Of a stretch of 64,000 bases of DNA, positions 12,280 through 21,728 are shown piece by piece. The notes under the pieces were generated by a model. The model worked only from the letters and a program-made list of their open reading frames with translations, was not told where the DNA came from and did no database searches. Both the position numbers and the translations under genes were made by a program. Origin of the DNA: Jaapia argillacea MUCL 33604 (lineage: Eukaryota; Basidiomycota; Agaricomycetes; Jaapiales; Jaapiaceae). Location of the stretch: the NCBI GenBank assembly GCA_000697665.1, contig KL197709.1, positions 134,000 to 197,999 of the forward strand, read 5' to 3'. Position 1 is the stretch's first letter. Every line of letters starts with the position of its first letter.

Positions 12280-13998
12280 TCATGGCAGATACATGATAGA
12301 CCACCCGCTAGAATCGTGCGTGACAAGCAATTCAAGACCACCCTCAATGCAACTATTGAGCCGTACCGAGATGAGGTCACCAACCCATTCAGTTTCAGCC
12401 CTCGAAAAAGCCTCCAAGAATATAAACTCTGCGCGAAGTAGTCGCATCGGAAAGTCAACGGTGGACGCCGACGACGCGTTGCCCGTATCCCCAAAGGGCA
12501 AAGCATCGCGTCGTAAATAGATCCAAGCGAGCATCGTGTCCAAATCTCGCTCAGAATAGCTTTCCAGAACAAACGTGGCTTGCTGTAATCGAGGCAGGGA
12601 CAATGAATGTTGATATTGAAGGGACGAGGGGTGGTGGGATATCATATCGAAGAATGTCCTATCTTTGTGGCGAGTTGGCCGGTCCAAGAAGAATTGAAGG
12701 TGTGTGACAGTCGATAGGTGAGATAGACCCTCTATCCAACCCACTTTCACGTTCAATTCCAGGGTCTCAAGACGGCACGAAGACCTCTCAATACATCCCG
12801 CAAGAGCCCTGATCGATTTGATCATCCCCTTTCCCGAAGAGTCCTTTGGGAAATATCGAAGGTCGACCAAAGACGGAACCACGAGATGTTCCAACAACAA
12901 TCTATCACCAAACGTCCCAAAAATCCTGAGGAAAGTAAGTTTCGGTAGTCTGATTGGTGCCACGATTTGCTCGGACTCCAATCGGGGACGAGTGCGGCAG
13001 CCTATCCAACAATGAGTGAGCTCCACACATTGCCTGAGCACATCAAAGCAACTATTCAGGGCGAATGTGTCCTGGCGTTCGTCGGGGTTGCCCAGGTGGA
13101 GGTGCGTCAGTTGTGACCACGGTAAGGCTATCAGAGCTGGCCTGGTCTGATGGAGGAGAGCGACGGTCCGAAGGCGAGGTGCTCGGAACGATTGGAGATC
13201 GGCAGATTTTTCTAGCTCATCGGCGATGATGAGAGTTTCCAAGAGGACGGGATCCCTCTCGACCATTGCATGGAGGAGTGGTACGACGCCGTGGATGCTA
13301 TCACCCCAGTTTGTGAGGCGGACTTCTTTCAGTCGGTGGACGTGGGGGCAAAGAGCGGCGAATATCGGGCCTGCATTAAATATGGATACGGCGAGGGAGA
13401 TCGTCAAGGGAGACTCGCCGGATCGGGAGAGTAAGACGGCCAGAGCTGATGCCCAGAAATTCCTGAAATAATTTAGGGACTCCCTCGTCGCCTCCTCAGA
13501 ATCCGGGAGATCGCACTCTGCTTGGAACGACGACCAAATGGTCGGGTTTTGGAGCGCAACTTCTCTCCAATGCCAACACACTTCCAGGATTGGATCGCGA
13601 ATGTCGAGTGGGTGTTTGTAGTGGAGATCAATGTCGTGGAATATTTGAGCGAGAATTTCTGGGGGTAATCGACGGATGGGTGAGAGGAGAGAATTGATGA
13701 GGTCCAACCGCGTTCGAGTGTCTTCCAGTTCTCGAGCCAGAGAGTCTATCTGGTCTTTTGCTAGAGCAGCAATCCCCGTGCCTTGCTGTAGCGCAGCAAT
13801 TCGAGCTGGGAGGAGGACGATTTCATCCTCAAGATGAGCGACCTCGTGGACTAGGTCGACTCTACTAGGAACCGACAAGTTAGAGCGGGATGCCTGAAGA
13901 AATGACGCGGTGGAAAGGAATTTGGAAGGGGCATCTTCGTCACGGATGAATATGTGGCGAAGGGTTGATTCGTGAGGCGGCAGCTCACCTAGAGTCAT
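12280..13998 (-). CDS. F-box-like protein with N-terminal coiled coil
   Basis: A typical Agaricomycete F-box-like protein of about 572 residues in one coding exon. Residues about 50-95 (EVAHLEDEIVLLPARIAALQ, then LARELEDTRTRLDLINSLL) form a coiled coil. It is followed directly by the F-box: SPIRRLPPEILAQIFHDID and DPILEVCWHWREVALQNPTIW. The C-terminal 400 residues show irregular leucine-rich strands. The start at 13998 (MTLGELPPHE) is preferred over the in-frame ATG at 14085. A TATA-like box at 14188-14197, a donor (CTCAG|GTAAGT, about 14125) and an acceptor (CCTTCCAG, about 14014) suggest a spliced 5' leader that removes the upstream ATG. The role as an SCF adaptor is inferred from the domain. 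It is intact and convergent with SOD2. Confidence 0.85.
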   Translation of the reverse strand: MTLGELPPHESTLRHIFIRDEDAPSKFLSTASFLQASRSNLSVPSRVDLVHEVAHLEDEIVLLPARIAALQQGTGIAALAKDQIDSLARELEDTRTRLDLINSLLSPIRRLPPEILAQIFHDIDLHYKHPLDIRDPILEVCWHWREVALQNPTIWSSFQAECDLPDSEEATRESLNYFRNFWASALAVLLSRSGESPLTISLAVSIFNAGPIFAALCPHVHRLKEVRLTNWGDSIHGVVPLLHAMVERDPVLLETLIIADELEKSADLQSFRAPRLRTVALLHQTRPALIALPWSQLTHLHLGNPDERQDTFALNSCFDVLRQCVELTHCWIGCRTRPRLESEQIVAPIRLPKLTFLRIFGTFGDRLLLEHLVVPSLVDLRYFPKDSSGKGMIKSIRALAGCIERSSCRLETLELNVKVGWIEGLSHLSTVTHLQFFLDRPTRHKDRTFFDMISHHPSSLQYQHSLSLPRLQQATFVLESYSERDLDTMLAWIYLRRDALPFGDTGNASSASTVDFPMRLLRAEFIFLEAFSRAETEWVGDLISVRLNSCIEGGLELLVTHDSSGWSIMYLP

Positions 13999-14187
13999 GA
14001 TGATAGCGAGAGGCCTGGAAGGTATAATTCCAGAGTTGGATAGTAGAGCACGCAAGTGAACTAGTAGTATGGTGGGTGTTTTCAATCAACTAGGACGTGT
14101 ACGAGGGAAAGTTATAGACTTACCTGAGAGTATCGAAAGCTGAGTTCGTCCAGGGGATTCAAACTTCCATGTAGTTTTGGGTTGTTC

Positions 14188-14197
14188 CTTTATAGGC
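14188..14197 (-). promoter_or_regulatory. TATA-like element of the coiled-coil F-box gene
   Basis: The minus strand reads CCTATAAAGG here, about 190 bp upstream of the proposed start codon and about 65 bp before the donor of a likely 5' UTR intron. The spacing fits a transcription start around 14150-14165. Confidence 0.5.
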
Positions 14198-15039
14198 AGG
14201 GATCAACGAAACGAGTACAATAGCCGTGGCTTGACCACCAAGTCCACCATGAGCCGGCTTGTCCTGTGGCTACGTGGGTCCCTCCCCCGTTCTTCATGCC
14301 ACAGAATCAAATGAGCGGCCATTGTTCTTCACTGGCGTCTGGCAAAGGGTGGTCGAGGATGATTTTATACCTGCCGACTGTGTTGCAACGAATCGCCTAT
14401 AACGATAAGAGGGCCGCTGATGCTGGAGAGGATGGAAAGTAGTAAAATCAACTTGCTGAGGGGTCACGCTGTCACAGATGTCACCTCCCTTCTCTCCAAG
14501 TTCAAGTTCATGAAGCCTGAACCGATCTTGAACCTTCCAAACGTCAATTGTGACACGTATTCGTCGGCGACGTCAATCGAGGAGTCACTATTCCGGTGTT
14601 GAGCATATTCCCCAGGGCCATCTGGTCTTCGGTGAGCTTGCTCGGTCTCCATCGTCCAGGTAATCTGTGCCAGTCTCACATCTCACTGTCGAATCACATG
14701 CAGGAGGTTTGGACTCGAGGCTCACTCGTCGCCCCCTCGCTCCATCACCATGTGCTCTCAGTCCTGACCTCAAATGCTGCAAGGCGGTTAGTTCCACAGA
14801 CCACTCGCAGCTGGTCAGAGATATTCCCGACGTTCCAATAGCCATAAGTACCTTAGCAGGAGGCCCAAGAAAACTTGTGGAGTCGTTATCCCCGTCTCAA
14901 CTGGGAACGATGATGTCATTCCATCTATTCCAATCCAATCTGTCCTCTATCTTTGGCGCCAATTTACCATCGCCTCATCTGCTCAGGATCTCTCCCAGCA
15001 ACCCACACGCAAACCACTACCGCAATATTCACCACCACA
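14198..15039. other. Intergenic, no supported gene
   Basis: Open frames on both strands are short, lack family motifs and have no consistent splice pattern. The last 100 bp (CA-rich, ending ACCACCACA) is probably the 5' UTR of the cupin gene. Confidence 0.5.
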
Positions 15040-15382
15040 ATGTCCCTAACGAGAGCAGAGGCCGAGAAACTCGTTCGTTCCTGGGGTTTCTCACACGTCT
15101 TCACCTGGACCGACTCACCGTACGCCCAACCTTCCCTCTCAACATCTCTTCTTCCACGCTAAGACACAATGCAGAAAGTACCACTACAACCCCCATTCCC
15201 ACTCCTCCCTCACAACCCACCTCATCCTCTCCGGTTCTCTCACCATCGCTTACCCCACCAAAGGCCAAGTGGACGCTGAGAAAGAGACGTTCGGGGTGGG
15301 AGGGAGGATAGACGTCGACGCGAATCAGGTTCACGAAGTTTGGATTGGGGAGGAGGGTTGTACTTATGTTATTGGCGAGTGA
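15040..15382 (+). CDS. Small single-domain cupin (RmlC-like) protein
   Basis: A 95-residue protein from two exons (15040-15119 and 15175-15382; intron GTACGC...GCAG with branch-like CTAAG). Exon 1 encodes MSLTRAEAEKLVRSWGFSHV. The spliced frame reads YHYNPHSHSSLTTHLILSGS, a cupin motif 1 (HxH, then the Gly of the barrel turn). GGRIDVDANQVHEVWIG follows as cupin motif 2 with its His. Length and motifs fit the small bacterial and fungal cupins that bind a metal through three His residues. The substrate is unknown. The glutamate usual in motif 1 is replaced by Thr/His in HSSLTTH, so metal binding may differ. It is easily missed because neither exon alone makes a notable frame. Confidence 0.75.
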
Positions 15383-15642
15383 TGGTTACCCTGCCGGGCC
15401 CGTGTTGGAAGACAGTAGATTGTTATCTTTGTTTGGAGGGAGAGATGGCCCAAAGTCGAAGCATGTCTGTGGCAGACTGACCTGAGAGCTCTTTGCCAGT
15501 CGAGAAGTGCGACACGTGTGACATGGATTGAGTTCCTGCCTCAGGACATCCGATAGTCAACGATCCAGTTGGTGTATCCTGGTATGCCGCTTTTGCCCTC
15601 GGACCGTTGTAGAAGGGGGCACAACCTGATGGTATTCGCATT

Positions 15643-16344
15643 ATTGTTGTTTGCATAAATCGTGAGAATCTCAGTTTCCGCGAGAGAAACGCGAACGGGA
15701 AATTGGTCGCAAGAATCACTTCTCGAACCCTCACTACGCTGCTTACTTCTACTTTCCATACTGTGTTCGACTCGTAAAATATGCCCGAACCACCATGCGA
15801 AGCAATGGCAGCAAACGGACTCGCCAAACTCGACTTGTCAATTCTCCCAAACCTCGACAATTAGCATCATAGCGGCTGCTTCTCCGACCACTCACGACTT
15901 GCAGGGGCCTTCATATTGGACTTGTGTCGCACCATGCACCCTCGAGATCTTTTGTCGCCGCGATTTCTGGAGTGTGGGTTCTTGTGGATGTGGGGGCGGA
16001 ATTGTGGCGCGAGTTTCTCCATTGCATTAGATGTTCCTTGTGTGAGCGATTTACCACGTACTCATACTGACCGTATGATGGTGATGAAGCCTGATTTGAC
16101 CAGGCTGCAGAGTTGTATTCTGAGATATGGAGGGCGGAGAGTTGAGGATTGAACCATCCCATGCGGTTCCCGCCACGGTTCAACCTTGGAGTAGGGTATA
16201 GGGGCTATTTTACTGAGTGGAATACAAGTCGAATTGTGTCTATACCTTGGCTTGTACAGTCTCTGCAAACATGTCTTCCGCCGAATTTCTGCGCCGCCTT
16301 TCTTTTGCGGAAACTGAGATTCTCACGATTTATGCAAACAACAA
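15643..16344. repeat. Perfect 39-bp inverted repeat with 624-bp spacer
   Basis: The arm at 15643-15681 (ATTGTTGTTTGCATAAATCG...) is exactly reverse-complementary to 16306-16344. Similarity continues weakly for about 20 bp inside each arm. Both arms, read toward the 5' side of the left arm and the 3' side of the right arm, translate to the same peptide (AETEILTIYANNN). They therefore look like fragments of two oppositely oriented copies of one gene family rather than transposon ends. The spacer holds no intact gene. Confidence 0.7.
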
Positions 16345-16439
16345 TAGATGGCTATGTCAGCGCGTGGAACTTCGACGTTCCGAAGATTGATCACAGCTGT
16401 GTTGTGATCATAACCGTATGAGTCTCTGAACTCCCATTG

Positions 16440-16529
16440 TCCGATATGGTGTAACGGCTAACATTGCCGCCTTTCATGGGGATATCCCATTGATCGCGGC
16501 AGCTCGGGGTTCGATTCCCCGTATCGGAG
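16440..16529 (+). tRNA. tRNA-Glu (anticodon TTC) with 18-nt intron
   Basis: The acceptor stem TCCGATA pairs with TATCGGA (G discriminator). The A-box region TGGTGTAACGGCTAAC and B-box GGTTCGATTCC are present. The anticodon stem GCCGC/GCGGC encloses the loop CTTTCA, with TTC at positions 34-36. The extra 18 nt lie after position 37, the canonical nuclear tRNA intron site. The intron contains the palindrome GGGATATCCC. A second copy lies in opposite orientation at 18668-18757. Confidence 0.92.
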
Positions 16530-16805
16530 TTCCACAAGTTGATTATGGATTTTGGAGGAGACGAGAAATTGCTACTACTTTTTTTTCTTCCATTCATTGA
16601 ATTTCCATGTACATTTTCTTGCGGGGCATGGCCCGACGTTGCATAGATGAGGAGGGATTTGTTGTCTGACATGAATGAAATTCAAGGATAGAAGAATGAT
16701 CGAGAGGAGTGAGATATGACATCATGGAATTAGAGTGACGCACACTCCCACTCCGTCTGACCATACATAAACGACGTCCGTTCATGCTTGTCGCCCCCAT
16801 CCAAC

Positions 16806-18555
16806 ATGCTCTCAACACGCACAACAATCCTCCGTACATCGCTCAGCCGCGCCCGACTGCTGCACACGTCACCCACCCTCTTCGCCTCCAACACATCCGG
16901 CGGCCAAGACGCGTCCATCTCTCAAGGTCACACAACCTCCCCCTCCAACAAATCTCCTCGAGACCCCCAATCACAATCCGCTTCATCCGGTATCAATCAA
17001 CGCGCATCTTCATCAGACTCTTACTCTCTTGACGCTTCCTCGTCGGAACCCTCCCAGCACCAGAAACATACTCCGAAAGGCGGGAACCCCGAAGGCGTAG
17101 GTTTCACCGACCAAGTCGGTAGTCAATCTGCTTCGTCACCTGGTTCAGGCACAGTAGGGGAACATGGGAAGAAAGGAGAGGAAGAAGCTTCCGCTCCCGG
17201 GTTCGTAGCAAGCGTGAAGCAAGCCTTGGGTGTAGGAACGAGCGCCGGAGAGGTTAAGCAGAACAGATGTGGTGGGGAAGGAGTGACTGGTACCGGTACT
17301 GGTCCGAGACAAGCTGGGAACAGAAAATTCCACACGAGCGCGTTCGTCAGTGAAGCAGGTAATGGAGCTGGAGCAGGAGGGGTCCCTGATGCAGCTAGAC
17401 AGCCGAAAGAGCCGACCTATGGAGAGCAGAACGAGCATTTGAGGCATAAGAAGAACGCTGGTGAGGAGCCAGAGCTGCCTTCTCGTCGGTCGAAGAGTGG
17501 TGGAGAGGAAGTCGATAGGATAACCAATCCAGCAGGAGGCAAGACCCAACGTCGTTCCTTCTCGACTACTTCTTCCTCGAATTCGAAAACCACGAAGCAC
17601 ACGACAGATTCGTATATGAAGGATGCGGATACGACTCCCCCACCCGATAAGACCACGCATACAGTCGCCGATTTGCATGGTGAAGGTAGCCAGGTCCAGA
17701 AAGCTTCCGAGCCCGAACCTGCCACAGGTGGATGGACGCCTCTCGCCAACTCCATTTTACCCGATACCAACTCGACTCAAGGCTCCATCCCAGAAAAGTC
17801 ACAACAAAAACGAGGTTTCGTAACCTCTGCGATCTCGTCGTCGAGACGTGGATTCTTCACCTCTGCGGCTCCGTTCCAAGCGAAACATTCGGCGGAGAGT
17901 TATTTCAAGGACGTAGATTCTTCGCCTCCGCCTGATCAGAAGACGCATACTGTTGCTGATGCTGATACGGAGGGAGGGGCGCAGGTGCAGAGAGCTAGTG
18001 AGGCTGCTAGTGGGGAGTGGAGTCGTGCTGGGGTTGGTGAGGGAGAGGACGGGAAGGATGTGGGAGGGTATGAGAGGTGAGCCATTTCATTTTATCGCGG
18101 ATTGACGGGAAGATTGGCCATTTGGAGCGATGGTCTGGCGAGGACCTTGTTCATGTTTGTGTTGGCGACGAAGCTGTTGGATGTGATCGTGTTTCGGTAC
18201 GGAGATGTACTCCCTATGGCTCGATTGGTTCGGTTGAGGTGCTTAGATGTGGGCGAATCGATTTCGTTCTTTGGACACGCTCCACCCCGTTATTCCCATA
18301 ATTTTCTCGACCAACCATCTCTTCCACTTCGACTCTAACCGATGTCCATCCAGCGTGAGCAAAACCGAGCCCTACTCAGCTTCGACTCCATCATCGCAAG
18401 AAGGTCAATCTGATTTGAGGTATGGTGGGAAGGAGAAGTGGAATGAGGATGAGGGGAAGGGGAAAGGTGGGGTTAGTGGCAGAGGGGAGGGGCCTCATGG
18501 GGGTAGTCGAGGTGGGAGGGGACCTGAGGGGAAGAGGAATAGAGAGGGGATGTAA
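16806..18555 (+). CDS. Orphan repeat protein with mitochondrial leader and internal leader-like motifs
   Basis: I do not recognise a known family. Exon 1 runs 16806-18076, intron 18077-18353 (GTGAGC...CCAG), exon 2 18354-18555, giving about 490 residues. The N-terminus (MLSTRTTILRTSLSRARLLH TSP) is Arg/Ser/Thr-rich and acid-free, like a mitochondrial presequence. The body is low-complexity, Ser/Gly/Glu-rich and hydrophilic. A roughly 35-residue unit occurs twice, with consensus SYxKDxDxxPPPDxxTHTVAD followed by EGxQVQxASE. Short motifs like the first cleavage site recur along the chain: RKFHTSAF, RRSFSTTSS, KRGFVTSA and RRGFFTSAAPF. The C-terminal exon has DLRYGGKEKW and a Gly/Arg/Lys-rich tail. 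No upstream in-frame ATG exists in this exon. It sits between the two inverted tRNA-Glu genes. Without exon 2 the protein would end at 18080. Confidence 0.7.
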
Positions 18556-18667
18556 AATACACGAGACAATGGCAACGTTGGTTTTGTGATAATAGCAGTT
18601 CGAATAAATAATGGGGTCAAACGAACGAGAAGATTAGAGCGGCAAAAAGGGCGTGATGGTCAGCTGA

Positions 18668-18757
18668 CTCCGATACGGGGAATCGAACCCCGAGCTGCCG
18701 CGACCATTGGGATATCCCCATGAAAGGCGGCAATGTTAGCCGTTACACCATATCGGA
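18668..18757 (-). tRNA. tRNA-Glu (anticodon TTC) with 18-nt intron, second copy
   Basis: The exonic sequence is identical to that of the plus-strand copy at 16440-16529. The 18-nt intron at the same site differs at two or three positions near its 3' end (CCCAATGGTC versus CCCATTGATC) and keeps the GGGATATCCC palindrome. The two genes form a 2.3-kb inverted pair around the mitochondrial-leader repeat protein. Confidence 0.92.
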
Positions 18758-18769
18758 TTGTGAAGGCGT

Positions 18770-19740
18770 CAACTTAGGGCCAACATCACAGTGTACGTTT
18801 CAGATTCCAAATCGGTCAGAGAAAGGTGGAGACTCAAAAGTAACGGTCTTACCAAGAGATCCGAGATTTGGCGAACTAGAGGGGACCGACCGAGATTCGT
18901 CAGAAGCGATTCGATCATTTCCCCAAGAATAATAGACATACCAAGAGTCTCTGTGGCCAAATGTTCAACGAGGGTACTCAAAACACCGCTGTCCTCCTTA
19001 TTAACTTCAAACGAGAGCTCAAAGGGTCGTTACTCATTCTCTACCCGCTCCATCAAACATCGAGCAAGCTTGGAACCAACTGCTCCTCTAATGCGTTGCC
19101 CTCGACATACCCATAACCAATCCTCTTGAGCTTAAGAGCCTCGAGCGTGGGACAGAAGATATCCGAGTCGCTGCCCGCACTTCCCTTGTTCTGTGAGATC
19201 TCCGCAAGGTAGTGCAGAGAACACCGACATCGCCCTCCAGAAGATTCAAGGTCTGTAGACCATTCCATCGGAGGAACCAGACACCGAAAGCACCTTTGGG
19301 AGGAATTGTCGAGAATGAGGTGCGGCGGGAGGGCCGTCTCGAAAACCGATTGAAAACTCAGGAAGCAGCCAGTAGGGAAAGGTTCAGAATTGACATGTAG
19401 AGACGTTTGCCACATGCGAAATGAAGTTCGACATCACACTTCGCACGGAACTCGTCGAACATATTCGCCAAATCGAGTCAAACGCGAATCTAGAGGAAGA
19501 AGGATGTCCTAAAAGTACTCTAGAGTGTACAGCAGCGCCAGCAAGGTTGATACTTGATGTCAATGGTGCGAGAAGATGCGAAAGCGTACGAGATGTTGGA
19601 GTGATGGTGGAATATTAATATGGGGGCGTCAAGGCTTGGAGACAAGGCAAGTTGGCTAGTCGAGGTGATCGAACTTGTGGGTTCGCGTCGCCGTTTGGAG
19701 GAAGGATGGAACCTGCACTGGTGAGCTGGAGGAGCCACCT
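18770..19740 (-). pseudogene. Decayed F-box/LRR-type gene
   Basis: Minus-strand frames carry fragments typical of the leucine-rich half of local F-box proteins: FLRWNGLQTLNLLEGDVG, then in another frame AEISQNKGSAGSDSDIF and LEALKLKRIGYG, then LVEHLATETLGMSIILGEMI near 18940. The fragments are colinear but change frame at least twice, contain stops, and have no splice sites at the changes. No F-box N-terminus is found upstream. I read it as a broken paralog. The upstream limit (19400-19740) is vague. Confidence 0.6.
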
Positions 19741-19813
19741 TGGACGTGGTTCAACGATACAAGAGTGTCGTGACAGCGACATCACAGGAGTCACACACCC
19801 ATCATCGACGACC

Positions 19814-21006
19814 ATGTCCTCTGAACAGCCCGAAGCAGGCCCGCAACCCATCGCGCCCGTATCTGTTCTCTACTGTGCAGGTTTGTGACCGCATTCTTCA
19901 TACTCAATCTCTGGCGAAATCTGACCCCACGATTTCTTTGATCTTCCTGCTTTACTCGCCATCCGCTTCCAATCTCATCGGGGACGACCAGTTTGCACGT
20001 TCCCCGTCGAATTCTGCGAGTTTGGATCGAGTATTACGAGATGTAGAGAATGGTTGAAGGCTGAACATGAAGAATTGTTTGATAAGTACTATTCTGAAGG
20101 TACGTATCCAATTCTCCTGGTGCATCATTCCGCCCTCGCTGATCTACCCTTCTCGTTTCCCGATCGTCTCACCTGACTGTCCCATTTCCATTTCTTCATC
20201 GCTGATCGTCCACCTTACTTTATAAAATCGACGTCCATTTGAATCATGCGCCGTATCATCATCATCATCTCAAGACGCATTGCAAGCGAAACTAGGCACA
20301 ATGTCCCTCGAAGCCCAATCCAAACTCGAGAAAGATGTTGCAAAGAAAGAAGCCAAAGCTGAAGCAAAGGCAGATGCGAAGTTGAAGAAGAAGATGGTGA
20401 GGTTTTATTTCCCTCCTGTTAGGATTACCTTTTCTTTTATCGTATCTTGCTAATGTGTCTCTCGTATTGCGACTTTGACTGGCCCACATCTGTGTATGAA
20501 TAGGCATCACAAGTACGTCCAACTCCCTATATTCTCCATCGTTTCGAAGACTCAACGTTCCACTCACCCCGTCGATGATCGTAGGTGACGATCAAGCGCA
20601 TACAACGACAAAAGAATAAATATGTCACTGCCATACACGGCCTCGAAGCATTCGGTACGTCCTCCCCCCTATCCTCCCGCACCCTGTCTTTCGTTTTGTT
20701 CTCCTGACCAACCACACCTCAGATATCGACCTGAAAGCAGCAGCCAAACTCTTTGCTCAACGATTCGCCACCGGGTCATCAGTGACGAAAAACTTACAGG
20801 GCCAAGATGAGGTCGTCGTACAAGGTATATCTCATCACCTCTCCTCTTGTCTTCGCTCCCTGATTACATCACTTGCAGGCGACGTGTCAGACGAAGTCCT
20901 CGACATGCTAGTCAAACCCGAAGGCAAAGCGGTTGGGATATTGAAAGGTATTCCAGAGAATAATGTGGAATGTATTGAGGAGAAGAAGAAGAAAGCTGCG
21001 CAGTAG
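19814..21006 (+). CDS. TMA22: Density-regulated protein / translation machinery-associated protein 22 (SUI1 domain)
   Basis: DENR/Tma22 works with MCT-1/Tma20 in ribosome recycling and re-initiation (established knowledge). Seven exons: 19814-19880, 19992-20099, 20275-20396, 20504-20512, 20585-20654, 20723-20824 and 20879-21006. The N-terminal Cys-containing segment reads VLYCAVCTFPVEFCEFGSS, followed by KYYSEDALQAKLGTMSLEAQ. A Lys/Ala/Glu-rich helix (KKEAKAEAKADAKLKKKM) leads into the SUI1 domain (ASQVTIKRIQRQKNKYVTAI, HGLEAFDIDLKAAAKLFAQ, QGQDEVVVQGDV). The tail ends EEKKKKAAQ. The fourth exon is a 9-nt microexon encoding Ala-Ser-Gln, needed for the conserved ASQVTIKR. The length (about 200 residues) is normal and nothing is broken. 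Confidence 0.93.
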
Positions 21007-21642
21007 ACCTTGGTCATTGCTTCTATTGGCCCTCGTTGTACCACTTTACATCGTGTGGGGGGTGTAGGGGAGGTGAGCACCTTGACCACTGTACGCATCT
21101 TGGAGCTGACGTGATGGTTAGAAGTTGGGGTTATGACTGTACGATTCCGAGAAGCCGACCTTGATTTGTAGCTTTCCGCTTGATAAGGATTATCACGTCC
21201 CACCTTTTTCACGTATCCAGGGATCGACAACTCCCTATTCACCTCCCTTCCCTATTCCCAAGGGACGCAATAAGTCGATGTGAAGGTTCATTTCCTTCGT
21301 TAACATGTGGAGTTGAGTTGGTTATGCGGCCAACATCCGTTGTTGTCCTTTTTTCATTTTCTGGCCTGAGTCTGACGCGGACATTGACAATTGGGAGTCA
21401 GTCGCTTGCATGCCGGCGATTGGATGGGAAACCACTCAAAAAAATGTGCAATCGTCGTGTTCGAGAAAGAAATGGGAAGACAAGACGATGGCGCATGGGC
21501 TCGCAAGCGATCTGGTGAATTTGGGATCTCCGTGGATGGGAAAAGTGGAAACGACATTGAGATACTCGACTTTTCCAGAAGGATATCGTGATGAGAGGAA
21601 ATACTCAACTGCCTGAGGAGACCGAAGAGTCGCTTACGGAAG
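21007..21642. other. Intergenic, no supported gene
   Basis: It holds the 3' UTR of TMA22 and the upstream region of the next locus. Small frames on both strands have no motifs. Confidence 0.5.
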
Positions 21643-21650
21643 TATAAAAG
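21643..21650 (+). promoter_or_regulatory. TATA box of the F-box-like locus at 21.7-22.7 kb
   Basis: TATAAAAG is followed by a GA-rich stretch, and the first downstream ATG is at 21729. The promoter signal is well preserved although the downstream reading frame is broken. Confidence 0.55.
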
Positions 21651-21728
21651 GAGGACTGTCCTGCGTTACTTCAGTGACTTGCACACGCACGGTTACATAA
21701 AGTTTGTGACGTACATTCCTTCCTCACC

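Noticed and set aside
12293-13471. Plus-strand frames inside the coiled-coil F-box gene
   Set aside because: Short, without motifs and fully overlapped by the intact minus-strand coding exon.
14667-15311. 214-codon plus-strand frame
   Set aside because: It overlaps the cupin exons in a different frame and is Ser/Pro-biased. The spliced cupin frame has real motifs and explains the region.
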